A DNA stretch of 64,000 bases from Streptomyces leeuwenhoekii (GTDB taxonomy: Bacteria > Actinomycetota > Actinomycetes > Streptomycetales > Streptomycetaceae), in the NCBI RefSeq assembly GCF_001013905.1, contig NZ_LN831790.1, positions 5,408,001-5,472,000 of the forward strand, given 5' to 3'. The notes below the pieces were generated by a model that was not told the DNA's origin, made no database searches, and saw only the letters and a list, made by a program, of their open reading frames with translations. Of this stretch, positions 34,310 through 45,786 are shown piece after piece. Within the stretch, counting starts at the first letter, position 1. Each line of letters opens with the position of its first letter. Made by a program: the position numbers and the translations under genes.

Positions 34310-35830
34310 GTGAGTGAGCTCCCCCCGCACGACAGCAGCGAGCAGCCCGACCCGGCCGGCTCCTTCGACGAGATCATCGAGGCCGAGACCGAGCGCGACC
34401 CGGACCTCGCGGTCATCGAGGCCGGCAGCCGGACCCTGCGCACCCAGGGCGGTCCGCCGCAGGCCGACGTGCCCGCGCGCCCGGAGGACCCGGAGGTCGA
34501 CAAGGCCCTGCGGGAGGTCGAGGCGGAACTCGCCACCCGCTGGGGCGAGACCAAGCTGGAGCCGTCCGTCAGCCGTATCGCCGCGCTGATGGACGTGCTG
34601 GGCGAGCCGCAGCGGTCGTACCCGTCCATCCACATCACGGGGACGAACGGCAAGACCTCCACCGCCCGCATGATCGAGGCCCTGCTCGGCGCCTTCGACC
34701 TGCGCACGGGGCGCTACACCTCGCCGCACGTGCAGTCGATCACCGAGCGGATCAGCCTGGACGGCGCGCCGATCTCCGCCGAGCGGTTCATCGAGACGTA
34801 CCAGGACGTCAAGCCCTACGTCGAGATGGTCGACGGCCGTCAGGAGTACCGGCTGTCCTTCTTCGAGGTGCTCACCGGGATGGCGTACGCCGCCTTCGCG
34901 GACGCCCCCGTCGACGTGGCCGTCGTCGAGGTCGGCATGGGCGGGAGCTGGGACGCCACCAACGTCATCGACGGTGACGTGGCCGTCGTGACCCCCATCG
35001 ACCTGGACCACACCGACCGGCTCGGCTCGACGACCGCCGAGATCGCGACCGAGAAGGCCGGCATCATCAAGCAGGACGCCACCGTGATCCTGGCCCAGCA
35101 GCCGGTGGACGCGGCGCAGGCGCTGCTGAAGAAGGCCGTGGACGTGGGCGCCACGGTGGCCCGCGAGGGTCTGGAGTTCGGGGTCGTGGCGCGGCAGGTG
35201 GCCGTCGGCGGGCAACTGCTGACGCTGCGGGGCCTCGGCGGCGAGTACACCGAGGTGTACCTGCCGCTGCACGGCGCCCACCAGGCGCACAACGCGGCCG
35301 TGGCGCTCGCCGCCGTCGAGGCGTTCTTCGGCGTGGGCGCCCAGCGCGCCGAGACACTGGACATCGACACCGTGCGCAAGGCGTTCGCCGCCGTCTCCTC
35401 GCCGGGGCGGCTGGAGGTGGTCCGCCGCTCGCCGACCGTCGTGCTCGACGCCGCCCACAACCCGGCGGGCGCGCGGGTGACGGCGGACGCGATCGGGGAG
35501 GCGTTCCAGTTCAGCCGGCTCATCGGGGTCGTCGGCGCCAGCGCCGACAAGGACGTGCGGGGGCTGCTGGAGGCGTTCGAGCCGGTCTTCGCCGAGGTCG
35601 TCGTCACCCAGAACTCCAGCCACCGGGCCATGGACGCCGACGCGCTGGCCGCGGTCGCGGTCGAGGTGTTCGGGGAGGAGCGCGTGCAGGTCGAGCCGCG
35701 GCTGCCGGACGCGCTGGAGGCCGCCATCACGCTGGCCGAGGAGGAGGGCGAGTTCGCCGGCGGCGGTGTGCTCGTCACCGGTTCCGTCATCACCGTCGGC
35801 GAGGCCCGACTGCTGCTGGGAAGGGGCTGA
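34310..35830 (+). CDS. folC: Bifunctional folylpolyglutamate / dihydrofolate synthase
   Basis: A 506-residue Mur-ligase-fold enzyme adding glutamates to (tetrahydro)folate and possibly glutamate to dihydropteroate. An acidic N-terminal extension of about 60 residues precedes the core. The P-loop is ITGTNGKTST (about 109), followed by the family omega-loop YTSPHVQSITERI, HTDRLGST, EKAGIIK and DAAHNPAGA. A following small membrane gene starts 6 nt after the stop and is probably cotranscribed. Confidence 0.95.
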   Translation: MSELPPHDSSEQPDPAGSFDEIIEAETERDPDLAVIEAGSRTLRTQGGPPQADVPARPEDPEVDKALREVEAELATRWGETKLEPSVSRIAALMDVLGEPQRSYPSIHITGTNGKTSTARMIEALLGAFDLRTGRYTSPHVQSITERISLDGAPISAERFIETYQDVKPYVEMVDGRQEYRLSFFEVLTGMAYAAFADAPVDVAVVEVGMGGSWDATNVIDGDVAVVTPIDLDHTDRLGSTTAEIATEKAGIIKQDATVILAQQPVDAAQALLKKAVDVGATVAREGLEFGVVARQVAVGGQLLTLRGLGGEYTEVYLPLHGAHQAHNAAVALAAVEAFFGVGAQRAETLDIDTVRKAFAAVSSPGRLEVVRRSPTVVLDAAHNPAGARVTADAIGEAFQFSRLIGVVGASADKDVRGLLEAFEPVFAEVVVTQNSSHRAMDADALAAVAVEVFGEERVQVEPRLPDALEAAITLAEEEGEFAGGGVLVTGSVITVGEARLLLGRG

Positions 35831-35836
35831 CATCCC

Positions 35837-36193
35837 GTGCGTACGCTGTGCTCCTCGACCCTGATCGGCGAGTTCTTCGTCATCGCCTTCGCCGGACTGG
35901 TCGCCATGAAGGACCCGGACCTGTCCATGGCGGCGGTGTGGACGGTCAGCGGGATCGCGATGTTCCTGTGCCTGGTGCTGTGCGGCCTGGTCACCCGGCC
36001 CGGCGGGATCGCCCTCGGCTGGGCCCTGCAGATCGCGCTCGTCGCCGCCGGTTTCGTGGTGCCGACGATGTTCTTCATGGGGGCGGTCTTCGCCGCCCTG
36101 TGGTGGGCGTCGGTGCACTACGGGCGGAAGATCGACGAGGCCAAGGCGAGATTCGCGGCCCAGGCCGGCACCCAGGCCCCGGACGCGGTCTGA
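35837..36193 (+). CDS. DUF4233 membrane protein
   Basis: A 118-residue protein with four hydrophobic helices: LIGEFFVIAFAGLVAM, WTVSGIAMFLCLVLCGL, GWALQIALVAAGFVVPTMFF and GAVFAALWWASVHY. The tail is short and charged (GRKIDEAKARFAAQ). The actinobacterial DUF4233 family lies consistently between folC and ndk, as here (Rv2446c position). The GTG at 35837 is 6 nt after the folC stop. Function unknown. Confidence 0.85.
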   Translation: MRTLCSSTLIGEFFVIAFAGLVAMKDPDLSMAAVWTVSGIAMFLCLVLCGLVTRPGGIALGWALQIALVAAGFVVPTMFFMGAVFAALWWASVHYGRKIDEAKARFAAQAGTQAPDAV

Positions 36194-36284
36194 GCGCCCC
36201 GTGCCTGACGCTGCGTAAAGGGCGCCCGGGGGCGCCGGGTACGCTCGTGACCCCGCACACCTGTGATTCGAAGGAGCCCCCGTC

Positions 36285-36698
36285 GTGACCCAGCGCACCC
36301 TCGTCCTCCTCAAGCCCGACGCCGTCCGTCGTGGCCTGACCGGCGAGATCATCAGCCGTATCGAGCGCAAGGCCGGCTGGCAGATCACCGCGCTGGAGCT
36401 GCGCACGCTGGACGCCGAGACCCTGGAGCAGCACTACGGCGAGCACAAGGGCAAGCCGTTCTACGAGCCGCTGGTGGAGTTCATGGCCTCCGGACCGGTC
36501 GTCGCCATGATCGTCGAGGGCGAGCGGGTCATCGAGGGCGTCCGGCAGCTCGCCGGTCCGACCGACCCGATCGCGGCGCCGGCCGGCTCCATCCGCGGGG
36601 ACTACGGCGTGATCGTCAGGGAGAACCTGATCCACGCCTCCGACTCCGAGGAGTCCGCCGAGCGCGAGCTGAAGATCTTCTTCCCCGGTCGCGTCTGA
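36285..36698 (+). CDS. ndk: Nucleoside-diphosphate kinase
   Basis: A 137-residue enzyme moving the gamma phosphate between nucleoside di- and triphosphates. The phospho-His is His117 in ENLIHASDS; the start [14 protein letters not shown] and the kpn-loop region are conserved. The GTG at 36285 follows GGAGCCCCC. A hairpin with a run of six T residues overlaps the 3' end. Confidence 0.97.
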   Translation: MTQRTLVLLKPDAVRRGLTGEIISRIERKAGWQITALELRTLDAETLEQHYGEHKGKPFYEPLVEFMASGPVVAMIVEGERVIEGVRQLAGPTDPIAAPAGSIRGDYGVIVRENLIHASDSEESAERELKIFFPGRV

Positions 36699-36720
36699 TT
36701 TTTTCGAAGATCTCTTTTTT
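36673..36720 (+). terminator. Candidate intrinsic terminator with T-run, overlapping the ndk 3' end
   Basis: AGATCTTC (36673-36680, inside the ndk coding region) pairs with GAAGATCT (36706-36713), followed by C and TTTTTT (36715-36720). A second small hairpin CTGACG-N3-CGTCAG (36721-36735) and a third GGGCGGTCGC-N6-GCGACCGCCC (36756-36781) follow. T-runs are unusual in this GC-rich genome. Confidence 0.6.
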
Positions 36721-36988
36721 CTGACGATCCGTCAGCCAAATGGCCCATCTGACCTGGGCGGTCGCACACGCGCGACCGCCCTGCGGCATATGCGTGCCGA
36801 TCGGGGGAACGAATGCCTCCGTTGGGCCGTCTCCACAAGCGAGGCGGTACGCCATCTGCTGACAATGGCGGAGACCCTCGCGCTGTGTCCGTGTAGGCGC
36901 GTCTACGATGGAAGCATTCACGTCACAGCACCCACCTCGCCGACCTGAAAAGCTGTCATAAGCTCGTGGGAAGGCCAGTCGAATCCTG

Positions 36989-38020
36989 ATGGGGAACTCA
37001 ATGTCGTTCATCGGCCGTGACATGGCTGTCGACCTCGGGACCGCCAACACGCTGGTGTACGTCAGGGGTCGCGGGATCGTACTCAACGAGCCGTCCGTCG
37101 TCGCGATCAACACCAACACCGGTGGCATCCTCGCGGTCGGCGCCGAAGCGAAGAAGATGATCGGGCGCACGCCCGGCAACATCGTTGCCGTGCGTCCGCT
37201 GAAGGACGGTGTCATCGCCGACTTCGAGATCACCGAGCGGATGCTGCGCTACTTCATCCTAAAGATCCACAAGCGGCGGTATCTGGCTCGTCCGCGGGTC
37301 GTCGTCTGCGTGCCCTCCGGCATCACCGGCGTCGAGCGCCGCGCCGTCATCGAGGCGTCGTCCCAGGCCGGCGCCCGCCAGGTGCACATCATCGAGGAGC
37401 CCATGGCCGCGGCCATCGGCTCCGGCCTGCCGGTCCACGAGGCCACGGGCAACATGGTGGTCGACATCGGCGGCGGCACCACGGAGGTCGCGGTCATCTC
37501 CCTCGGCGGCATCGTCACCGCCCAGTCCATCCGCGTGGCGGGCGACGAGCTGGACAACGCGATCATCCAGCACGTGAAGAAGGAGTACAGCCTTCTTCTG
37601 GGTGAGCGCACGGCCGAGCAGATCAAGATCACGATCGGTTCGGCGTACGACCTCGACACCGACGAGCACACCGAAATCCGCGGCCGGGACCTCGTCTCCG
37701 GGCTGCCGAAGACCGTCGTCATCTCCGCCGCCGAAGTGCGCAAGGCGATCGAGGAACCCGTCAACGCCATCGTCGACGCCGTCAAGACCACGCTCGACAA
37801 GTGTCCGCCGGAGCTGTCCGGCGACATCATGGACCGGGGCATCGTCCTGACCGGCGGGGGCGCGCTGCTGCGGGGCCTGGACGAGCGGCTGCGCCGGGAG
37901 ACCGGCATGCCGATCCACATCGCCGAGGACCCGCTGGACAGCGTGGCGCTCGGCTCCGGCAAGTGCGTCGAGGAGTTCGAGGCGCTCCAGCAGGTGCTGG
38001 ACGCCCAGCCGCGCAGATGA
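36989..38020 (+). CDS. mreB: Rod-shape-determining protein MreB
   Basis: A 343-residue bacterial actin. ATP-binding motifs: [12 protein letters not shown] (phosphate 1), [16 protein letters not shown] (phosphate 2) and [12 protein letters not shown] (adenosine). In Streptomyces MreB acts in spore-wall synthesis rather than vegetative growth. Two starts are possible: the ATG at 36989 (MGNSMSFIG), as annotated for Streptomyces MreB, or the ATG at 37001, which has GGGGAAC 4 nt upstream. A TACGAT (36904-36909) may be the -10 box. First gene of the mre cluster. Confidence 0.96.
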   Translation: MGNSMSFIGRDMAVDLGTANTLVYVRGRGIVLNEPSVVAINTNTGGILAVGAEAKKMIGRTPGNIVAVRPLKDGVIADFEITERMLRYFILKIHKRRYLARPRVVVCVPSGITGVERRAVIEASSQAGARQVHIIEEPMAAAIGSGLPVHEATGNMVVDIGGGTTEVAVISLGGIVTAQSIRVAGDELDNAIIQHVKKEYSLLLGERTAEQIKITIGSAYDLDTDEHTEIRGRDLVSGLPKTVVISAAEVRKAIEEPVNAIVDAVKTTLDKCPPELSGDIMDRGIVLTGGGALLRGLDERLRRETGMPIHIAEDPLDSVALGSGKCVEEFEALQQVLDAQPRR

Positions 38021-38232
38021 CGCGCCGCCCGGTTCCGCCGTACGAGACGATCTGCGCTCGTGCGGCGGATCGTTGATATAGAGACAAGAGACGGAAAACA
38101 CGAGACCGCCTGACCGCCCGGGTCGCACCGGGGGGCGCGGCGGTTTCGGCATCACTCCACCCCCATATCGCCGATACCAGCGAATTCGCCATCCATTCAC
38201 GAATTCCGACGAGGAAGGCACGGCCGCCGCAC

Positions 38233-39189
38233 GTGAGGGACACGAAAGAGAGCCGGCTGCTCCTGGTGCTGCTGATCGCCATCGCGTTCGCGCTGATCAC
38301 GGTGGACATCCGCGGCGGGGAGGACTCACCGGTCGACGGTGCCCGGCACGCCGCGGCCACCGTCTTCGGCCCGATCGAGAACGGGGTGTCGGCCGCGGTC
38401 GACCCGGTCGGCAACGCGGTCGCCGCCATCCGCGACTCCGGCCGGCGCCACGACCGGCTCGCCGAGCTGGAGAAGGAGAACGCGGCCCTGAAGGCGAAGC
38501 TGGGCAGCGACGACCGCGGCCGCAGCCGCCTCAAGCAGCTCGACAGCATGCTCAAGATCGCCGGCAAGGGCCAGTACGGCATCAAGGGCGCACAGGTCAT
38601 CGCCATAGGAGCGGCCCAGGGCTTCTCCTGGACCATCACCATCGACGTCGGCGCCAACGACGGCATCAAGCGGGACATGACCGTCCTCAACGGCGACGGC
38701 CTGGTGGGGCGGGTGACGACCGTCGGCCCGGAGACCGCCACCGTGCTGCTCGCGAGCGACCCCGACTTCACCGTCGGCACCCGACTGGAGGGCAGCGACG
38801 AGCTCGGCTTCGCCTCCGGTCAGGGCGACCGGCCGCTGCGCGTCGAACTCCTCAACGGCAAGGCCGAGGTGAAGAAGGGCGACCGCCTCGTCACCTTCGG
38901 CTCCCAGGCCGACAAGCCGTTCGTGCCCGGCGTCCCCGTCGGCGTGGTCTCCCGCGTCGACCCCTCGGGCGGCGGCCTGACCCGCACCCTGTACGTCACG
39001 CCGTACGTCGGCTTCACCAAGCTCGACATCGTGGGCGTCGTCGTCCAGGCCCCCCGGAAGGACCCCCGCGACACGGTGCTCCCGGCCGAGCCCCGCCCGG
39101 TCCCCACGCCGACGGTGACGGTGACCGTGACCCCGTCCGCCGAGGCGCCCGCCGACGGCCAGTACCCGTCCGAGCAGCCCGAGCAGTAG
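38233..39189 (+). CDS. mreC: Rod-shape-determining protein MreC
   Basis: A 318-residue bitopic protein. One N-terminal helix (LLLVLLIAIAFALITV, about 9-25), a coiled coil (about 75-95, DRLAELEKENAALKAKL), then the two beta-barrel domains, including VLNGDGLVGRV and VGVVSRVDP. The C-terminus has a Pro/Thr/Val-rich extension (PRPVPTPTVTVTVTPSAE) that is longer than usual. The GTG at 38233 is preceded by GAGGAAGG at about 15 nt, so the start is moderately sure. A 212-nt spacer from mreB may contain another promoter. It links MreB to PBP2 and RodA. Confidence 0.94.
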   Translation: MRDTKESRLLLVLLIAIAFALITVDIRGGEDSPVDGARHAAATVFGPIENGVSAAVDPVGNAVAAIRDSGRRHDRLAELEKENAALKAKLGSDDRGRSRLKQLDSMLKIAGKGQYGIKGAQVIAIGAAQGFSWTITIDVGANDGIKRDMTVLNGDGLVGRVTTVGPETATVLLASDPDFTVGTRLEGSDELGFASGQGDRPLRVELLNGKAEVKKGDRLVTFGSQADKPFVPGVPVGVVSRVDPSGGGLTRTLYVTPYVGFTKLDIVGVVVQAPRKDPRDTVLPAEPRPVPTPTVTVTVTPSAEAPADGQYPSEQPEQ

Positions 39190-39195
39190 GAGCGA

Positions 39196-39873
39196 ATGCC
39201 CATGCGCGTCAACCGGATCCTGCTGTCCGTCTCCCTGGTCGTCGTCGCCCTGGTGATCCAGGTCAGCGTCCTGGCCCGGCTGCACCTGCCCGGCGCCGTC
39301 CCCGACCTGCTGCTGCTCACCGTCCTCGGCCTCGCCCTGGTCTACGGCCACGTCGGCGGCGCCCTGGTCGGCTTCGGCGCCGGACTCCTCGCCGACCTGG
39401 CCCCGCCCGCCGACCACGCCGCCGGCCGCTACGCCCTGGTGCTGTGCGTCGTCGGCTACCTCGCCGGGCTCGTCAAGCCGGAGAACGGCCGGCTGAAGTC
39501 CGCCGCCGGCCCCATGGCCGTGGTGGTCGCCGCCGCCGTCGCCTCCACCCTGCTGTACGCGGGCGTCGGCGCCCTCGTCGGCGACACCGCCGCCCGCCAC
39601 GTCGGCCTGCCCGGCCTGCTGTTCACGGCCGCCCTGTACGACCTGCTGCTCGCCCCCTTCGTCGTCCCCGGCATCATGGCCCTGGCCCGGCGCGCCGAGA
39701 ACGACCCGCTCGCCGAGACCTCTTCCACCGCCCAGACCACCGACATCTCCTCCGGCTGGGTGGCCGGCGGCACCGGGCTGCGCATCGGCGGCCAGCGCAA
39801 CGGACTGCGGGTGAAGGCGGCCCGGGCCCGGGTGGCCCGCGCCGGGCGCATCAAGGGGGTCAAGCGGCTGTGA
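39196..39873 (+). CDS. mreD: Rod-shape-determining protein MreD
   Basis: A 225-residue membrane protein with five or six helices, such as ILLSVSLVVVALVIQVSVLA, LLLLTVLGLALVYGHVGGAL and FTAALYDLLLAPFVV. The basic C-terminal 50 residues (GGQRNGLRVKAARARVARAGRIKGVKRL) are cytosolic. The gene starts 6 nt after mreC. AGGAG is 4 nt from the ATG at 39196 and 10 nt from the ATG at 39202; either may be used. Confidence 0.93.
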   Translation: MPMRVNRILLSVSLVVVALVIQVSVLARLHLPGAVPDLLLLTVLGLALVYGHVGGALVGFGAGLLADLAPPADHAAGRYALVLCVVGYLAGLVKPENGRLKSAAGPMAVVVAAAVASTLLYAGVGALVGDTAARHVGLPGLLFTAALYDLLLAPFVVPGIMALARRAENDPLAETSSTAQTTDISSGWVAGGTGLRIGGQRNGLRVKAARARVARAGRIKGVKRL

Positions 39874-39964
39874 CCACGGTGACGGTGGCCGGCCCGCCGG
39901 ACGGGCGGGGCGCGAAGCGGCCGGGCAGGACACGCACACACACCGAGAGGGGGACGCAGCCGCA

Positions 39965-42271
39965 GTGACCAACATTCCCGAGACCGGGCGCAGTCCACGG
40001 GTCCAGATCCGGCTCGTCGTCATCCAGGTCCTCGTCCTCTCCCTCCTCGGCACCCTCGGGGGCCGGCTGTGGTACCTCCAGATCCGCGAGGGCGACGAGT
40101 ACGCCGAGAAGGCCTCCGGCAACCACGTCCAGCAGGTCGTCCAGCCCGCCGTGCGCGGCTCCATCCTGGACGCCCGCGGCGTGCCGCTGGCCGACAACGA
40201 GACCCGGCTCGTCGTCTCCGCCTCCCGCACCGACCTGATGAAGATGGAGGACGACGGCAAGGCGGTCCTCACCAAGCTGGCCGGCGTCCTCGGGATGCGG
40301 CCCCAGGAGGTCATGGAGAAGGTCCGGCTGTGCGACGCCGAGACGCCGCAGCCGTGCTGGAACGGCTCGCCGTACCAGCCCATCCCCATCACCGACGAGG
40401 CCACCCCCAAGCAGGCCCTGCAGATCCGCGAGCGCGCCGAGGACTTCCCCGGCATCACCGCCGAGCCCCAGGCCGTGCGCCGCTACCCGAGCCCCGGCGA
40501 GGCCAACACCGCCCAGGTGCTGGGCTACCTCTCGCCCGTGACGGACGAGGAGATCAAGCAGGCCCAGGACAGCGAGTCGCCGTATCTCCGCTCCGACCAG
40601 GTCGGCCGCTCCGGGCTTGAACGCCAGTACGACAAGCAGCTCCGCGGCAAGGCCGGCGTCACCCGCTACGAGGTCGACAACCTCGGCCGGGTCATCGGCA
40701 AGGCGGAGTCCGACGCGGCCCAGCCCGGGTCCAACCTCGTCACCAGCATCGACGCCCGGGTGCAGCGGATCGCCGAGTACGAGCTGAACGAGGCGATGAA
40801 GGCGGCCCGCAAGGAGTACGACCGCAACACCGGCACCACCTACAAGGCCGACTCCGGCGCGGTCGTGGTCATGGAGGCCAGGACCGGCCGCGTCGTCGCC
40901 ATGGCCTCCAACCCGACCTACGACCCCAACGCCTGGGTCGGCGGCATCTCCTCCGCCGACTACCAGAAGCTCACCGGGAAGAACTCCAACTACCCGCTGC
41001 TCAACCGCGCCATACAGGGTCAGGCGGCCCCCGGCTCCATCTTCAAGGTGGTCTCCACCGCCGCGGCCGTCGAGGCGGGCTACGACTTCGACGGCAGCTA
41101 CCAGTGCTCCAGCGCGTACAGCGTCGGCGGCCAGGTCTTCAAGAACTTCGAGTCGGCCAACTACGGCGCGATCGACCTCGGCCGGGCCCTGGAGGTCTCC
41201 TGCGACACCGTCTACTACCGGCTGGCCCACCAGGAGTGGAAGAAGGACGGCGGCATCAACCCCAAGGGCCGGCCGAAGGACCACTTCTTCAAGGCCGCAC
41301 ACCAGTTCGGCCTCGGCAAGGAGACCGGCATCGACCTGCCCAACGAGGTCTCCGGCCGGGTCCCGGACCGGGAGTGGAAGCAGCGGTACTGGGAGGCCAA
41401 CAAGGACGCCTGGTGCAAGACCGGCAAGAAGGACGGCTCGTACGTGGAGAAGATCGCGTACGAGAACTGCGTCGAGGGCAACAAGATGCGCGCCGGTGAC
41501 GAGATCAACTACTCCATCGGCCAGGGCGACACGCTCGTGACGCCGATTCAGATGGCCACCATCTACGCGGCCATCTCCAACGGGGGCACCCTGTACACCC
41601 CGAGCATCGGCAAGGCCATCGTCAGCCCCGACGGCAAGAAGGTCAGCGAGATCGAGCCCGAGCCGCACGGCAGGCTGCCCATAAGCGACGCCACGCGCGA
41701 CAAGATGGACGCCGCCCTCGCCGGCGTCGCCACCCGCGGCACGGCCGCCTGGCGGTTCGGCGGCTGGCCGCAGGACGAGATCCCGATGCACGCCAAGACC
41801 GGTACCGCCGAGGTCTACGGCAAGCAGACCACCTCGTGGTTCGCCACCTACACCGACGACTACGCGATCGTCATGACGATCTCCCAGGGTGGTACCGGCT
41901 CCGGGGCCTCCGGACCGGCCGTCCGCAAGATCTACGACGCGCTGTACGGCGTCCAGGAGGACGGCTCCATCGACCGGAAGAAGGCACTGCTGCCCGAGCC
42001 GGCCAAGAGCCTGCCCGAGATCAAGCCGGACGGGACCATCACCGCGCCGAAGACCGCCGAGGACCCCGTGAAGCGGGACCGGGCCACCGAGCAGGACGAG
42101 AACGCCCCGGCGGACACCGGGCAGCCGCAGGACGACGCGGCGACCGTGGCCACCCCGGCGGCGGAGAACCGGCAGACGCGGCGGCGCAGGCGCGGCGGAG
42201 GCCGCGGGGGCACCACGGGCACGGGCACGGCGGCCCGGGCGGGGACCCGGAGCCGGAGGAGGTGCGCATGA
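39965..42271 (+). CDS. pbp2: Penicillin-binding protein 2 (class B transpeptidase)
   Basis: A 768-residue peptidoglycan DD-transpeptidase. One N-terminal helix (VVIQVLVLSLLGTLGGRLWY, about 14-35), a dimerisation/pedestal domain, then the catalytic domain: Ser358-x-x-Lys361 in APGSIFKVV, Ser412-Cys-Asp in EVSCDTVYY (SxD is normal for PBP2) and Lys611-Thr-Gly in HAKTGTAEV. The C-terminus past about 690 is a charged Glu/Asp then Arg/Gly-rich tail. The stop codon overlaps the rodA start (ATGA). Works with RodA and MreC. Confidence 0.95.
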   Translation: MTNIPETGRSPRVQIRLVVIQVLVLSLLGTLGGRLWYLQIREGDEYAEKASGNHVQQVVQPAVRGSILDARGVPLADNETRLVVSASRTDLMKMEDDGKAVLTKLAGVLGMRPQEVMEKVRLCDAETPQPCWNGSPYQPIPITDEATPKQALQIRERAEDFPGITAEPQAVRRYPSPGEANTAQVLGYLSPVTDEEIKQAQDSESPYLRSDQVGRSGLERQYDKQLRGKAGVTRYEVDNLGRVIGKAESDAAQPGSNLVTSIDARVQRIAEYELNEAMKAARKEYDRNTGTTYKADSGAVVVMEARTGRVVAMASNPTYDPNAWVGGISSADYQKLTGKNSNYPLLNRAIQGQAAPGSIFKVVSTAAAVEAGYDFDGSYQCSSAYSVGGQVFKNFESANYGAIDLGRALEVSCDTVYYRLAHQEWKKDGGINPKGRPKDHFFKAAHQFGLGKETGIDLPNEVSGRVPDREWKQRYWEANKDAWCKTGKKDGSYVEKIAYENCVEGNKMRAGDEINYSIGQGDTLVTPIQMATIYAAISNGGTLYTPSIGKAIVSPDGKKVSEIEPEPHGRLPISDATRDKMDAALAGVATRGTAAWRFGGWPQDEIPMHAKTGTAEVYGKQTTSWFATYTDDYAIVMTISQGGTGSGASGPAVRKIYDALYGVQEDGSIDRKKALLPEPAKSLPEIKPDGTITAPKTAEDPVKRDRATEQDENAPADTGQPQDDAATVATPAAENRQTRRRRRGGGRGGTTGTGTAARAGTRSRRRCA

Positions 42272-43467
42272 CCGGGGCGAACGGCTTCCAGGTCTCCGGG
42301 TACGGTCCCGAGCGCGCCGGGTGGACACGGGTCTTCGCCCGCGACTCGGTCGCGCGCCGGCTGGACTGGCCGATACTGCTGTCCGCGACGGCGCTCTCCC
42401 TGATCGGCGCGGTACTGGTCTACTCGGCCACCCGCAACCGCACCGAGCTCAACCAGGGCGACCCCTACTTCTTCCTCGTCCGCCACCTGCTCAACACCGG
42501 CATCGGCATCGCCCTGATGATCGCCACGGTCTGGCTGGGGCACCGGACGCTGCGGACGGCGGTGCCGCTGCTGTACGGGGCGTCCGTCTTCCTGATCCTG
42601 CTCGTGCTCACCCCGCTCGGCTCGACGGTCAACGGCGCCCACTCGTGGATCCAGCTCGGTGGCGGCTTCTCCGTACAGCCGTCGGAGTTCGTCAAGGTCA
42701 CGATCATCCTGGGCATGGCCATGCTGCTGGCGGCACGGGTCGACGCGGGGGACAAGCCGTACCCCGACCACCGGACGGTGATCCAGGCGCTCGCGCTGGC
42801 CACCGTGCCCATGCTGATCGTGATGCTCATGCCCGACCTCGGGTCGGTCATGGTGATGGTCGTCATCGTGCTGGGCGTGCTGCTCGCCTCCGGCGCCTCC
42901 AACCGGTGGGTCTTCGGGCTGCTCGGCGCCGGTGCGGTCGGCGCCGTCGCGGTGTGGCAGCTCGGGATCCTCGACGAGTACCAGATCAACCGCTTCGCGG
43001 CCTTCGCCAATCCGGAGCTCGACCCGGCGGGCGTCGGCTACAACACCAACCAGGCGCGGATCGCGATCGGGTCCGGCGGCCTCACGGGCTCCGGGCTCTT
43101 CCACGGCTCGCAGACGACCGGCCAGTTCGTGCCCGAGCAGCAGACCGACTTCGTCTTCACGGTGGCCGGCGAGGAGCTCGGCTTCCTCGGGGCCGGGTTC
43201 ATCATCCTGCTGCTGGGCGTGGTGCTGTGGCGCGCGTGCCGCATCGCCCGCGAGACCAGCGACCTGTACGGCACGATCGTCGCCGCCGGGATCGTCGCCT
43301 GGTTCGCCTTCCAGGCGTTCGAGAACATCGGCATGACGCTGGGCATCATGCCGGTCACCGGCCTGCCGCTGCCGTTCGTCTCCTACGGCGGGTCGTCGAT
43401 GTTCGCCGTGTGGATAGCGGTCGGGTTGTTGCAGTCGATCACCGTGCAGCGGCCCATGTCGGCGTGA
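42268..43467 (+). CDS. rodA: RodA/FtsW/SpoVE (SEDS) glycosyltransferase
   Basis: A 399-residue polytopic SEDS protein with about ten helices. Family residues are visible: NGAHSWIQLGGGFSVQPSEF, TDFVFTVAGEELGFLGA and the C-terminal GMTLGIMPVTGLPLPFVSYG. SEDS proteins polymerise lipid II together with a class B PBP; pbp2 is immediately upstream, overlapping by 4 nt with GGAGGAGGTG as ribosome site, implying coupled translation. The cluster resembles the Streptomyces mre/sfr locus. Confidence 0.95.
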   Translation: MTGANGFQVSGYGPERAGWTRVFARDSVARRLDWPILLSATALSLIGAVLVYSATRNRTELNQGDPYFFLVRHLLNTGIGIALMIATVWLGHRTLRTAVPLLYGASVFLILLVLTPLGSTVNGAHSWIQLGGGFSVQPSEFVKVTIILGMAMLLAARVDAGDKPYPDHRTVIQALALATVPMLIVMLMPDLGSVMVMVVIVLGVLLASGASNRWVFGLLGAGAVGAVAVWQLGILDEYQINRFAAFANPELDPAGVGYNTNQARIAIGSGGLTGSGLFHGSQTTGQFVPEQQTDFVFTVAGEELGFLGAGFIILLLGVVLWRACRIARETSDLYGTIVAAGIVAWFAFQAFENIGMTLGIMPVTGLPLPFVSYGGSSMFAVWIAVGLLQSITVQRPMSA

Positions 43468-43598
43468 GCGCGAGGCCCGGGCGGGCCCGGCCGCGGGCGG
43501 GTGCCCGCGGCCGCCGCGCGGGTCCGCGGGACGCGTGGCGCCCCGGCCCGCCCGGCCGCCGCCCGACGGGCGCGGTCGGGCGGCCTCCGCGAGCGCGT

Positions 43599-43604
43599 TA
43601 CGCT
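43599..43604 (+). promoter_or_regulatory. Candidate -10 box before the radical SAM gene
   Basis: TACGCT, with the predicted transcript start about 60 nt before the ATG at 43672. No convincing -35. Confidence 0.35.
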
Positions 43605-43634
43605 TGATGGTCACCCCGCCCCCAGCCTCCGGCC

Positions 43635-43646
43635 GGGGGTACCCCC
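43635..43646. repeat. GGGGGTACCCCC palindrome in the radical SAM leader
   Basis: A perfect 12-bp palindrome inside CCTCCGGCCGGGGGTACCCC. A degenerate relative (TTCCGGCCGGGGCACCCCC) lies at about 55398-55416 before obg. I believe related sequences recur in Streptomyces genomes, but cannot check copy number here. Confidence 0.55.
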
Positions 43647-43671
43647 AGCCAGCACACGAAGGTTCCGCGAG

Positions 43672-45624
<1,953 letters not shown>

Positions 45625-45640
45625 GGCCGGTCGCGTCGGG

Positions 45641-45686
45641 CACGTCGTACGCCCCGTCCGGGTTCCGGCCCGGGCGGGGCGACGTG
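45641..45686 (+). terminator. Terminator after the radical SAM gene
   Basis: CACGTCG/CGACGTG outer and GCCCCG/CGGGGC inner complementary segments form an imperfect hairpin (45641-45686) starting 17 nt after the stop. Confidence 0.5.
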
Positions 45687-45786
45687 TGTTCGAGGGGTGG
45701 TGAGGGGGCGGGGGGTCTGCCGGGCGGCCGGGAGTGGCTGTCGTACGGGGTGCATCCGGACGGGGCGCGGGTGCGTCTACACCGGT

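Noticed and set aside
31532..36406. A 1600-codon antisense open frame across valS-folC-ndk
   Set aside because: Reverse complement of conserved genes; no recognisable domain.
41198..41206. Ser-Cys-Asp instead of SxN in PBP2 as a degenerate active site
   Set aside because: SxD is the normal second motif in elongation-type PBP2 proteins.
45697..45786. In-frame extension upstream of the repeat-protein ATG at 45787
   Set aside because: The added residues are Arg/Cys/Gly-rich noise overlapping the terminator of the radical SAM gene.
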